Positions 43,955 through 51,857 of a stretch of 64,000 nt of DNA are shown piece after piece (the first letter of the stretch is position 1; each line of letters begins with the position of its first letter). This DNA comes from CAWCDJ01 sp963794265. Lineage in GTDB: Bacteria; Acidobacteriota; Terriglobia; Bryobacterales; Bryobacteraceae. The notes under the pieces are model-generated. The model saw only the letters and a list, made by a program, of their open reading frames with translations. It was not told the DNA's origin and did not search any database. The position numbers and the translations under genes are program-made. The stretch lies in contig CAWCDJ010000003.1 of the NCBI GenBank assembly GCA_963794265.1, forward strand, positions 1,302,001-1,366,000, written 5' to 3'.

Positions 43955-44752
43955 TCACCGGGTGGCCGGGAGGGACGGCGTTGCCAGAAGTCCCGTGGAC
44001 AACGCGCCGTCATAACCGGGATAGGGGGACGCTAATGCGATGCCGCGCTTCAAGCCCCGGCTCGACCCGAGGCCGTGCGGCCCGCAAACGCCATCTTGAC
44101 AATTCCATGCCTGGCCGCCACGGTCCGTGACGAGCAGCGACACGGTCTGCGCCGCGGGAAGAAACGAGCCCATTAACCGGTAAGGGACCTCCGCCACCGT
44201 CTTCCTGCACGCATGGACGTTGCCGGACAGGGCAATGACGAGCGCGGCCGGATTTCGCTTCAGGGCCTTGAGAAGGGCCGAGGCCATCCGCTCTTCGCCC
44301 CTGGCGGCGGATTTATCGGTCCTTGCAAACGCGACGACGCCGGATAGGAGACCTTCCAGTTTCAGCGCACGCAGTTGGTCGACGAGCGCCAACATGGCGC
44401 TGCTGGTTCTGCCGTCATGCTGTTTCCATTCCTCCGTCGATAGCAGTTCTTTGAGACCGGCGTTGCGGCTCCCGGAATTCATGAATGCATCGAGGGCGTG
44501 CTGGTCTCGAAATTCGATACCCGCGATGATGGGCCGCCTGATTTCGCGGGCGGAACAGACCAGATCCGCGAAGATGGCAGGGGTCTCGGCAGTCCCATGC
44601 ATCTCGCCTACGAGCACGAAATGGAGCCCGGGGCGTTGCCACAACAGTTCTGTGCCCGCGATCGGCGTGCATCCGGGCGGCTGCCCCGCATGGGCGGCCA
44701 GCAACAGACAGAAGAAAGGCAGGATATTTGCGTGCGCAAGCATCTTCTCCAT
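43955..44752 (-). CDS. exported ChaN/TraB-like protein
   Basis: 265 residues from M-E-K-M-L-A-H-A. A hydrophobic signal (A-N-I-L-P-F-F-C-L-L-L-A-A), V-L-V-G-E-M-H-G (glutamate and histidine typical of the EreA/ChaN/TraB superfamily), G-I-E-F-R-D and a late S-G-N-V-H-A motif. Members bind metal or haem; ChaN is tied to haem or iron uptake and the related TIKI proteins are proteases. The exact role is not clear. A second ATG at 44743 has a better GGAG spacing. Confidence 0.65.
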   Translation of the reverse strand: MEKMLAHANILPFFCLLLAAHAGQPPGCTPIAGTELLWQRPGLHFVLVGEMHGTAETPAIFADLVCSAREIRRPIIAGIEFRDQHALDAFMNSGSRNAGLKELLSTEEWKQHDGRTSSAMLALVDQLRALKLEGLLSGVVAFARTDKSAARGEERMASALLKALKRNPAALVIALSGNVHACRKTVAEVPYRLMGSFLPAAQTVSLLVTDRGGQAWNCQDGVCGPHGLGSSRGLKRGIALASPYPGYDGALSTGLLATPSLPATR

Positions 44753-44798
44753 CCTAAATGTTCGGCGGCTCGTCAGATAGACCCATTCCGGCCAGGAG

Positions 44799-45836
44799 TT
44801 AGCGGCGCGTGAGGCGGTCTTTGTACAGGGCGAAGATGCGGTTGTAGTCGAGCTGCGTAGCGACGGTGACGGGGGTGGCGTCGGGGACGGCGCGGCGGTC
44901 GAGGGGCACCGTGGAACCGTAGAAGCGGCCCCAGGAGGCAAGGACATCGAGGTACTGGGTTTCGAACTTCGTGACGAAGCCCGGGTCGATCAGGTAGCCG
45001 GCGGCGAGCGCATCCCACAGATACGCGATGCCCGCGGGGTTGTGGAGGAAGCCGGGATAGCGGTTGCCGAGATCTTCGCGAAAGAGGTCGGTGACGGGGG
45101 TGCTGGCCGCGACGATTTCGTCGAATTGCTGCTTGCGGAGGGGCGCGGTGTTGCAGATATCCAGGTTGAACATCACCTTCTGCGGGATGCGCGACCGCAG
45201 CACGATGCGGGCGGCTTCGGGATCGAACCAGAAGTTGAATTCGGCGGCGGGCGAGGCGTTGCCGGGCACGTGGATGTTGCCGCCCATGAAGACCAGACGC
45301 TTGATCTGCGCCGCAATCCCGGGCTTCAAGCGGAGCGCAAGCGCCAGGTTGGTCATGGGGCCGAGTTCGAGAACGGTGACCTGGCCGGGGTGGCGCTCGA
45401 TTTCGGAGATGAGGAATTCGACGGCGCCGTGGCGCGGCTTGCGAAGGCTCAGATGCGCGCCGGGGGCTGGTTTGACGGCGGCCGGATCCGCGGCGAAGGC
45501 GCCGGTGTAATCGAGTTTGCCCCAGCGGCGGCCGGCTTCGCGGGCCATGGCGGCCGTATGGATCAGCGGGCCCTCGGCGCCCAGATAGACGGGAATTTCG
45601 GGTTGGTGCAGGAGGTCGAGAATGTGAAGCATGTACTCGGCGCCCTGCGGCGCCCAGACATTGCCGGGAACTACGGTGACGGCCGGGATCAGCACCTGGG
45701 ACGGGCTGCGGACGAGCATCACCAGGGCAGCGCCATCGTCGCCGAACATCCCGGAATCGGTGTCGAACAGGACGATCTCCCGTCCGGCGCTCCAGGCGGC
45801 GGATGCGCCGAGCAGGCAGGCCAGCAGGCGGAGCAT
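44799..45836 (-). CDS. exported nucleoside hydrolase (IunH-like)
   Basis: 345 residues with a Sec signal (1-17). The N-terminal calcium-binding motif reads F-D-T-D-S-G-M-F-G-D-D (Asp25, 27, 33, 34), against D-T-D-P-G-x-D-D in standard enzymes, so it has a three-residue longer loop. Later I-Y/V-F-M-G-G-N and N-F-W-F-D-P-E-A-A motifs match the family, which removes the base from ribonucleosides. Secretion and the altered loop suggest a different substrate or periplasmic scavenging. TATAGT lies 8 nt before the ATG. Confidence 0.82.
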   Translation of the reverse strand: MLRLLACLLGASAAWSAGREIVLFDTDSGMFGDDGAALVMLVRSPSQVLIPAVTVVPGNVWAPQGAEYMLHILDLLHQPEIPVYLGAEGPLIHTAAMAREAGRRWGKLDYTGAFAADPAAVKPAPGAHLSLRKPRHGAVEFLISEIERHPGQVTVLELGPMTNLALALRLKPGIAAQIKRLVFMGGNIHVPGNASPAAEFNFWFDPEAARIVLRSRIPQKVMFNLDICNTAPLRKQQFDEIVAASTPVTDLFREDLGNRYPGFLHNPAGIAYLWDALAAGYLIDPGFVTKFETQYLDVLASWGRFYGSTVPLDRRAVPDATPVTVATQLDYNRIFALYKDRLTRR

Positions 45837-45844
45837 GAACCCTC

Positions 45845-45850
45845 ACTATA
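45845..45850 (-). promoter_or_regulatory. -10-like hexamer for leaderless nucleoside hydrolase gene
   Basis: TATAGT ends 8 nt before the ATG at 45836 and is 6 bp from the opposing TAGAAT. Confidence 0.4.
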
Positions 45851-45856
45851 GCGCGG

Positions 45857-45862
45857 TAGAAT
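45857..45862 (+). promoter_or_regulatory. -10-like hexamer for leaderless Gfo/Idh/MocA gene
   Basis: TAGAAT ends 7 nt before the ATG at 45870. Confidence 0.4.
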
Positions 45863-45869
45863 CCAGGTG

Positions 45870-46883
45870 ATGCGCAAACTTCGATGGGGCATCCTGGGGG
45901 CAGCCCGGATTGCCATGAACCGCGTAATTCCTGCGATGCAGCAGGGCGAGTGCACGGAGGTGACCGCGATCGCTTCCCGCGATCTCGCGCGGGCCGAAGA
46001 GGCCGCGCGGCAGCTCGGGATTCCCAAGGCTTACGGCTCGTATGACGAACTGCTGGCGGACCCGGAAATCGAGGCGGTCTACAATCCGCTGCCGAACCAT
46101 CTGCACGTGCCGCTTTCGATCCGCGCGGCCGAGGCCGGCAAGCACGTGCTGTGCGAAAAGCCGATCGGGCTCGACGCGGCGGAGGCGCTGCGGTTGCTCG
46201 AGGTCCGCGACCGGACGGGCGTGACGATCGGCGAAGCGTTCATGGTGCAGGCGCATCCGCAGTGGCTGCGAACGGTGGAACTGGTGCGCTGCGGAAAAAT
46301 CGGAAAACTTCGGTTCGCGATGGGTTCCTTCGGCTATTTCCTGACGGAGGCGGATAACGTCCGCAACGTGCATGAATACGGGGGCGGAGGGCTGATGGAT
46401 ATCGGCTGCTATCCGATCAAGACTTCGCGCATGGTATTCGGCGAGGAGCCCATGCGGGTTTCGGCGACGCTGGTGCGCGATCCGCGTTTTGGTACGGACA
46501 TTCTGACTTCGGCGATTCTGGAGTATCCGTCGGGGCACTGCGTGTTTTCGTGCAGCACGCAAGTGGTGGGGAACCAGAGCATGCAGTTTTTCGGGACCGA
46601 GGGGCGGATCGAGCTGGAGATTCCGTACAACGCGCGGCCGGGCGGGACGTCGCGGATCCGAATCGACGACGGGCGCGACGTGTACGGGTCGGGAATCACG
46701 GTGGAGGAGTTTGCGCCGTGCGATCAGTACACGATCCAGGGCGACCTGTTTTCGCGAGCCATCCGCGAGGGCACGCCGCCGCCGGTGCCTCTCGAAGACT
46801 CGGTGAATAACATGCGAGTGATCGACGCCGTGTTCCGGGCTGCGGAAACGCGGGAGTGGGTCGAACTACCGGCGGCTAATTAA
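45870..46883 (+). CDS. Gfo/Idh/MocA oxidoreductase (D-xylose dehydrogenase-like)
   Basis: 337 residues from M-R-K-L-R-W-G-I-L. Rossmann start G-I-L-G-A-A-R-I-A, E-K-P motif (V-L-C-E-K-P-I-G-L-D) and G-G-G-L-M-D-I-G-C-Y, as in the dimeric dihydrodiol / NADP D-xylose dehydrogenase branch. It oxidises aldoses or reduces carbonyls with NADP. A GTG 3 nt upstream is less likely. Its end overlaps the convergent ThuA gene by 8 nt. Confidence 0.85.
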   Translation: MRKLRWGILGAARIAMNRVIPAMQQGECTEVTAIASRDLARAEEAARQLGIPKAYGSYDELLADPEIEAVYNPLPNHLHVPLSIRAAEAGKHVLCEKPIGLDAAEALRLLEVRDRTGVTIGEAFMVQAHPQWLRTVELVRCGKIGKLRFAMGSFGYFLTEADNVRNVHEYGGGGLMDIGCYPIKTSRMVFGEEPMRVSATLVRDPRFGTDILTSAILEYPSGHCVFSCSTQVVGNQSMQFFGTEGRIELEIPYNARPGGTSRIRIDDGRDVYGSGITVEEFAPCDQYTIQGDLFSRAIREGTPPPVPLEDSVNNMRVIDAVFRAAETREWVELPAAN

Positions 46884-47691
46884 TATCGTCGCCTTCGAGG
46901 CGCATCGACCACCTGATGGCGGCCAGGTACATTTTCTGAACTTGCGAGTCGTCCCAGGTTTCCGCGGCGTGGCCGAATGTGGAGTAGAAGACGCGGCCTT
47001 TGCCGTACATTTTGGCCCAGGCCACGGCGAAATCTTTGTCGGTGCGGTGGATGTTGGGCCTGGTGTAGTCGAGTTTGGAGGCGTCGAGACGGGCCAGGAC
47101 GTGGACCTTGGAGCGGTCCCAGTTCTTGTGCTGGTAGATTTCGTCGCGGATGGTGAAGCGCGCCGGGAAAAATTTCATCGCGGGGAAGGTGGCGTCTTCG
47201 ACGATGATCGGGGCATCGAAGACTCCCCAGGGATGTCCGTCGAAATAGCCGCCGATCATTTCGCCGAACTCGGGCCAGTCGAAGAAGGCGTCGTCGCCGG
47301 TGTGAGCGCCGACAAACCCCTTGCCGTCGTCTTTGATGAACGACATCAGGTCTCTCTTTTGCTGCGCGGTCAGGTTGTCGCCGCTGCCTATGAAGAAGAT
47401 GGCATCGAAATCGTTCAGGTTGTGGGTATTGCGGGCAGGAGCCGGGACGGGGCTCTTGGTGATCCACTGCGAGTCGGTGCGGATGAAGGTGTCGAATGCG
47501 CCGGACTCGCGGCCCAGACGCTCGATGGTGGCGAGGGCGTGCGAAATGGAATCGTGCTGGTAGGCGGTGAGGGTGTCTCCCCAGGCGAGGAGTTTCTTGC
47601 GCTGCGCCTGGGCAGGCTGGGCGGCGAGAGGGGCGAGCAGCAGCGCGCCAAGAGCCATGGCCGCGAAAGCCGCGGGGGTCGAACGGTGCAT
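46876..47691 (-). CDS. exported ThuA-domain protein
   Basis: 271 residues from M-H-R-S-T-P (an alternative ATG is at 47706). An alanine-rich signal (1-30), then the ThuA fold with D-T-L-T, F-I-G-S-G-D-N, G-F-V-G-A-H-T-G-D-D and a final F-G-H-A-A-E-T-W-D segment. ThuA is a class I glutamine amidotransferase-like fold tied to trehalose use in rhizobia; exported forms are common in planctomycetes and acidobacteria and may be sugar-binding. Divergent from the mannonate-dehydratase-like gene. Confidence 0.85.
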   Translation of the reverse strand: MHRSTPAAFAAMALGALLLAPLAAQPAQAQRKKLLAWGDTLTAYQHDSISHALATIERLGRESGAFDTFIRTDSQWITKSPVPAPARNTHNLNDFDAIFFIGSGDNLTAQQKRDLMSFIKDDGKGFVGAHTGDDAFFDWPEFGEMIGGYFDGHPWGVFDAPIIVEDATFPAMKFFPARFTIRDEIYQHKNWDRSKVHVLARLDASKLDYTRPNIHRTDKDFAVAWAKMYGKGRVFYSTFGHAAETWDDSQVQKMYLAAIRWSMRLEGDDIN

Positions 47692-47793
47692 AGCTCCATT
47701 GTGCATCGGAAATTTTCCGGCACGGTAGACCGCGGAGGTAAAGGATCGGTTGGATTCCTCGAACGTGCGAAGTGGGATATAGTGACAAGCAGA

Positions 47794-49134
47794 ATGAAAC
47801 GCAGGACTCTACTAAAAGCACTCGGCGGGGGCGCCGCCTTCGCCACAGTTCGCGAACAACAGGCTAACGCGCAAGTGGCGCAGGCTACTCGCGGCATGCC
47901 CTCTCCCAAGATAAAAGACGTTCAGGTGATCGCCACCGCGCCGGCGGGGTCGCGCCTCACGGTAGTTAAGATCGTGACTGACCAGGATGGCCTTTACGGC
48001 TACGGCTGCGGAACCTTCACGCAGCGCGCAGACCTGGTGAACGATGCGGTGCTGCGGTATCTGAAGCCATTTCTGATCGGCAAGCCCACCGACCGCATCG
48101 AAGACACCTGGCAGGCTTGCTACAACAGCTCATACTGGCGCAATGGTCCGGTGCTGAATAACGCGATCAGCGGCGTGGACCAGGCACTGTGGGATATCAA
48201 GGGCCGGCAGGCGAACATGCCGGTGTACCAGTTGGCCGGCGGAAAGTGCCGCGAGGCGGCGGATTGCTACAGCCACGCATCGGGGCCGGACATTCCGCGG
48301 TGTATCGAATCGGCGAAGCGGCTGATGGCCGAAGGATTCCGCAACGTCCGCGTGCAGGTGGGCGTACCGGGCATGGCGAGCTATGGCTCGGGCGGCCGAG
48401 GCGAACAGATGAAGTCTCTGCACGAAGGGCCGGTATTCGACTCGGCGGCGCAGTTCCGCTATTCGCTGAAGCTGATTGAAGAAGCGCGCAAACAACTGGG
48501 CGAGGAAGTGGGGCTCTTGCACGACATGCACGAGCGCTACACGCCCAACCAGGCGGTGCAGCTCGCCAAGGCGGTGGAGCCCTTCCGGCTGTTCTATCTG
48601 GAGGATCCGCTTTCGCCCGAGGACATCGATTACTTCCGGCAGATCCGCCAGCAGTGCGCCACGCCGATCGCGATGGGCGAACTGTTCAACAGCCCGCACG
48701 AATGGACGCCGCTGATTCAGAACCGGCTGATCGATTACATCCGGATCCACGTGAGCGAAGCCGGCGGGTTCACCCCGTGCCGCAAGATTGCGGCGTTCGG
48801 CGAACTGTTCGGCGTGCGCACAGCCTGGCACGGGCCCGGAGACGTTTCGCCGATCGGGCATGCGGCCAACGCCACGCTCGACGTAGTCTGCTATAACTTC
48901 GGCATTCAGGAATACTCGCCCTTCAATGACCGGCTCCAGGAAGTGTTTCACGGGTGCCCGGTGCTGAAAGATGGCTATGTGTATCCGAACGATGCGCCGG
49001 GATGGGGCATCGAGGTGGATGAAAAGGCCGCGGCGAAGTATCCGTTCGGTTGGGGCGGGCGCGGCGGATACCAGCGGCTGAACGGCGGTTGGGGCGAGAT
49101 CCGCAAACCCGACGGCACGATCATCAAGCAGTAG
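47794..49134 (+). CDS. mannonate-dehydratase/RspA-group enolase superfamily enzyme
   Basis: 446 residues from M-K-R-R-T-L-L-K-A-L, with a Tat-like signal. The motifs L-L-H-D-M-H-E-R-Y-T-P, L-E-D-P-L-S-P-E and G-E-L-F-N-S-P, the late H-G-P-G-D-V-S-P-I-G and the ending G-W-G-I-E-V-D-E-K-A-A-A-K-Y-P closely follow D-mannonate dehydratase (ManD). ManD dehydrates mannonate or gluconate in the cytoplasm; here a signal suggests export or a signal-like relic. TATAGT is 10 nt before the ATG. It ends 11 nt into the convergent MFS gene. Confidence 0.88.
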   Translation: MKRRTLLKALGGGAAFATVREQQANAQVAQATRGMPSPKIKDVQVIATAPAGSRLTVVKIVTDQDGLYGYGCGTFTQRADLVNDAVLRYLKPFLIGKPTDRIEDTWQACYNSSYWRNGPVLNNAISGVDQALWDIKGRQANMPVYQLAGGKCREAADCYSHASGPDIPRCIESAKRLMAEGFRNVRVQVGVPGMASYGSGGRGEQMKSLHEGPVFDSAAQFRYSLKLIEEARKQLGEEVGLLHDMHERYTPNQAVQLAKAVEPFRLFYLEDPLSPEDIDYFRQIRQQCATPIAMGELFNSPHEWTPLIQNRLIDYIRIHVSEAGGFTPCRKIAAFGELFGVRTAWHGPGDVSPIGHAANATLDVVCYNFGIQEYSPFNDRLQEVFHGCPVLKDGYVYPNDAPGWGIEVDEKAAAKYPFGWGGRGGYQRLNGGWGEIRKPDGTIIKQ

Positions 49135-50329
49135 CGCGGCGGAGAGGCCCCACCAGGGCCCACAGCAGCGACGTACAGACCAGCGGCAGCAAGCCGAACC
49201 CGACGAAGACGGGCGTATAGGAATAATGGTCCACCACCCAGCCGGTGATCAGGGTGAAGATCATGCCTCCGAAGCCCGCGCCCATGCTCGCGAGGCCGTA
49301 TACCGAGGCGACGGTATTGTCCGGAAACACGTCCGCGGGCATCGAGAGCATGTTGGCAAGGCTGCCGGTGTAGCCCAGCATCGCGATGGAAACTAGGGCG
49401 ATGGAGAGGCGGACATCGGCAGCCTGGACGGCAGGGATGGCCGACATCATGAGGACCGCGAAGAAGGTGACCGCGGTCTTCCGCGCGGCGGTAACGGACC
49501 ATCCGCGACGCAGAAGCAGGCCGCACAGCCAGCCGCCGGCCAGGTTCCCGACGCCGGCGACGGCGAACGGAATCCAGGCAAACTCTCCGATTTGCGCGAG
49601 GTCGAAGTGGCGCGCGCGCTTCAGGTATTCCGGGAACCAGAAAATGTAGAAGTACCAGACCGGGTCCATGAAAATCTTGGCGACGGTAAAACTCCAGACG
49701 AAGCGGGTGCGGAAGAGGGTCCAGAGGGGGACGCGGGGCGTCTTTCCGGCAATGAGCCGCGCGTACTCCGGCGTGCGGTAGACCGGCCACCAGCAGGCAA
49801 GCCACAAAAGGCCGGCGATGCCGGTGGCGAGGAAAGCCGAAGGCCAGCCGAAGCGGATCAGCAGGAATGCGACCACGGGCGGGGCAAGGATCGCGCCGGC
49901 GGCCGATCCGCTATTGAACAGTCCGCTGGCGAGGGCACGCTCGCTTTCGGGAAACCACTCGGCCACCACCTTGACGGCGGCGGGCCAATTGCCGGCCTCC
50001 CCGATTCCCAGCAGGAAGCGAAAGGTGCCGAGGCTCCAGATACCCCGCGAAAAGGCGTGGAGCACGGCCGACACAGACCACCAGGCCATGCACAGGGCAT
50101 AGCCCACCCGAGTGCCCAGACGGTCGATGACGGCTCCGGATACGCCGTTGCTGAGGGTGTAGGCCAGCAGGAAGGCGAAAACCACGCGCGAATAGGCCAC
50201 ATTGGTCATGTGGAACTGATCGCGCAGCACCGGAGCGGCAACGGAGAGAGCCTGCCGGTCCAGATAGTTGATCAGGGTCGCCCCGAAGGCGAACGAGATC
50301 ATCAGCCAGCGGCGCGGCGAGGGCTTCAT
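49124..50329 (-). CDS. MFS transporter, anion:cation symporter (hexuronate/galactonate) type
   Basis: 401 residues, about 12 membrane helices. The first helix and loop (F-G-A-T-L-I-N-Y-L-D-R-Q-A-L-S-V) and G-I-G-E-A-G-N-W-P-A-A-V-K are typical of ExuT/DgoT-like sugar-acid symporters. It would import an aldonate or uronate and lies next to the convergent mannonate-dehydratase-like gene, which suggests a matching substrate. The start at 50329 is chosen because the upstream extension is not membrane-like. Confidence 0.88.
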   Translation of the reverse strand: MKPSPRRWLMISFAFGATLINYLDRQALSVAAPVLRDQFHMTNVAYSRVVFAFLLAYTLSNGVSGAVIDRLGTRVGYALCMAWWSVSAVLHAFSRGIWSLGTFRFLLGIGEAGNWPAAVKVVAEWFPESERALASGLFNSGSAAGAILAPPVVAFLLIRFGWPSAFLATGIAGLLWLACWWPVYRTPEYARLIAGKTPRVPLWTLFRTRFVWSFTVAKIFMDPVWYFYIFWFPEYLKRARHFDLAQIGEFAWIPFAVAGVGNLAGGWLCGLLLRRGWSVTAARKTAVTFFAVLMMSAIPAVQAADVRLSIALVSIAMLGYTGSLANMLSMPADVFPDNTVASVYGLASMGAGFGGMIFTLITGWVVDHYSYTPVFVGFGLLPLVCTSLLWALVGPLRRATA

Positions 50330-50369
50330 GCCCGCACCAACCGTGGGATCCAGGTACCCGGCGTCGCGG

Positions 50370-51827
50370 TCATCCGGCAGAGGCGCGAGAGCGCAGGCTT
50401 TCCGACACGGCGGCTTCCGCCCGCTTTCGTGCCACCGCGATGATCGACACGGCGGGCCAGGGCAGGAACCGGTCAATGCGCCGCCACAACCACACCAACC
50501 GATCGAAAACCCAGAGCTGAAACCGGCCGAACCGCTTGCGCTTGAGGCCGCGCCCGTTCAAGTACCACCCGGGGCGTGTGATCCGGTTAAACTGCAGCAC
50601 TTGCTCTACGTCGAAGCCGGCATGCTCCATCTTCGAACGCAGTTCGGGCTCGGAGTAGCGCCGGTAATGCCCCAGAACCTCATCGAGGGTGCCGAAGATG
50701 GACTGATCCTGGGGGACCAGGACGATCGCACGGCCGTTGGGGACCAGCGCTCGGGCGATATTCCGAAGCCCGACGCCATCATCTTCAATATGCTCGAGCA
50801 CGTTCAAGCATACAACAGTGTCGACACCGCCTTCGAACTGCGCGAAATCTTCCGTCGAGGACAAGTCGCACCGCCCCAAGCGGACATTCGGCCTGTTCTG
50901 AAACCGGACGGCCAACCGCTCCAGGTGCTCGGTATCGATATCCGTTGCTACGTAGCACGCTCTCCTCGGGCAGAGATGCCCCGAGAGATTTCCGATGCCC
51001 GCTCCGATTTCGAGAACATACGATCCGACGAAAGGGCGAACGGTATCCGCCATCCACGCGTTGAAGCGCTGGGTTTGCGAGAGGACGTCCAGAATGCGGG
51101 CGCCGCGATCGAGATAGATGTCGCGACGCAGGCCGTAACTGACGATCGTCCAAACAGCCAGCAGCGCATCCCGAAGCCCGATCTTCTTTCCTTCGGCATA
51201 CGTGCGGCCACGATAGCTGATCGGAACTTCATACAAAGCCGCGCCGCGCTGGGCGATCTTGATCGTAAGTTCCGGCTCGATTCCAAAGCGAGAGCTGCGA
51301 AGAGGAATCGACCTTATCAGGGAAAGCCGGAATGCTTTGTACCCGGTTTCCATATCGCTGAGATTCAGATCGGCCATCGCGTTGCAGAACAGGGTCAGGA
51401 GGCGGTTGGCCAGGGAATGCCAGAAATAGAGCACGCGCCGTTCGCCGGCCACCAGGAAGCGGGAGCCGAAAACCGCGTCGGCGTATCCCTGGAGGAGAGG
51501 TCGAATGACGGAGGGCAGGTCCTGCGGGTTATACTCGAGGTCGCTATCCTGAACAACGGCAAATTCTCCGGCAGCATGTTCGATCGCGGTTCGGATCGCG
51601 GCCCCCTTGCCCCGGTTGGCCGCGTGCTTCAGAAGCGTCAACCTTTGAGGATAGCGACTGGCCAACTCCTCCAGGACTTGGGTCGAACCATCGGTGGAAC
51701 CGTCGTCGACGGCAATGATCTCAGTTTCAACGTCCGCACCAAAATCAACCGCGAACAATCTATGGATAGCCGTAGCGACCAGATCGGCTTCGTTGTAAAC
51801 CGGCAGCAGGATCGATAGCTTAGTCAT
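50370..51827 (-). CDS. fused family 2 glycosyltransferase and class I methyltransferase
   Basis: 485 residues. The first 240 residues are a GT2 domain with L-L-P-V-Y-N-E, V-D-D-G-S-T and D-S-D-L-E-Y metal motifs. From about 260 a SAM methyltransferase follows, with V-L-E-I-G-A-G-I-G-N-L and D-T-V-V-C-L-N-V-L-E-H-I. The arrangement suggests a bifunctional enzyme adding and methylating a sugar on a polyprenyl carrier. It is 30 nt from the next membrane gene. Two hand-counted lines are 50% GC, below neighbours, so transfer is possible. Confidence 0.87.
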   Translation of the reverse strand: MTKLSILLPVYNEADLVATAIHRLFAVDFGADVETEIIAVDDGSTDGSTQVLEELASRYPQRLTLLKHAANRGKGAAIRTAIEHAAGEFAVVQDSDLEYNPQDLPSVIRPLLQGYADAVFGSRFLVAGERRVLYFWHSLANRLLTLFCNAMADLNLSDMETGYKAFRLSLIRSIPLRSSRFGIEPELTIKIAQRGAALYEVPISYRGRTYAEGKKIGLRDALLAVWTIVSYGLRRDIYLDRGARILDVLSQTQRFNAWMADTVRPFVGSYVLEIGAGIGNLSGHLCPRRACYVATDIDTEHLERLAVRFQNRPNVRLGRCDLSSTEDFAQFEGGVDTVVCLNVLEHIEDDGVGLRNIARALVPNGRAIVLVPQDQSIFGTLDEVLGHYRRYSEPELRSKMEHAGFDVEQVLQFNRITRPGWYLNGRGLKRKRFGRFQLWVFDRLVWLWRRIDRFLPWPAVSIIAVARKRAEAAVSESLRSRASAG

Positions 51828-51857
51828 ATAGATCTGAAAACTAAGCAGGACGTGTTG

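Noticed and set aside
44773..45846. 357-codon alternative frame over the nucleoside hydrolase
   Set aside because: Its translation is arginine/proline-rich with no domain, while the other frame carries clear nucleoside hydrolase motifs.
46942..47793. Long N-terminal extension of the mannonate-dehydratase-like gene
   Set aside because: It is antisense to ThuA and lies before a clear Tat-like signal at 47794.
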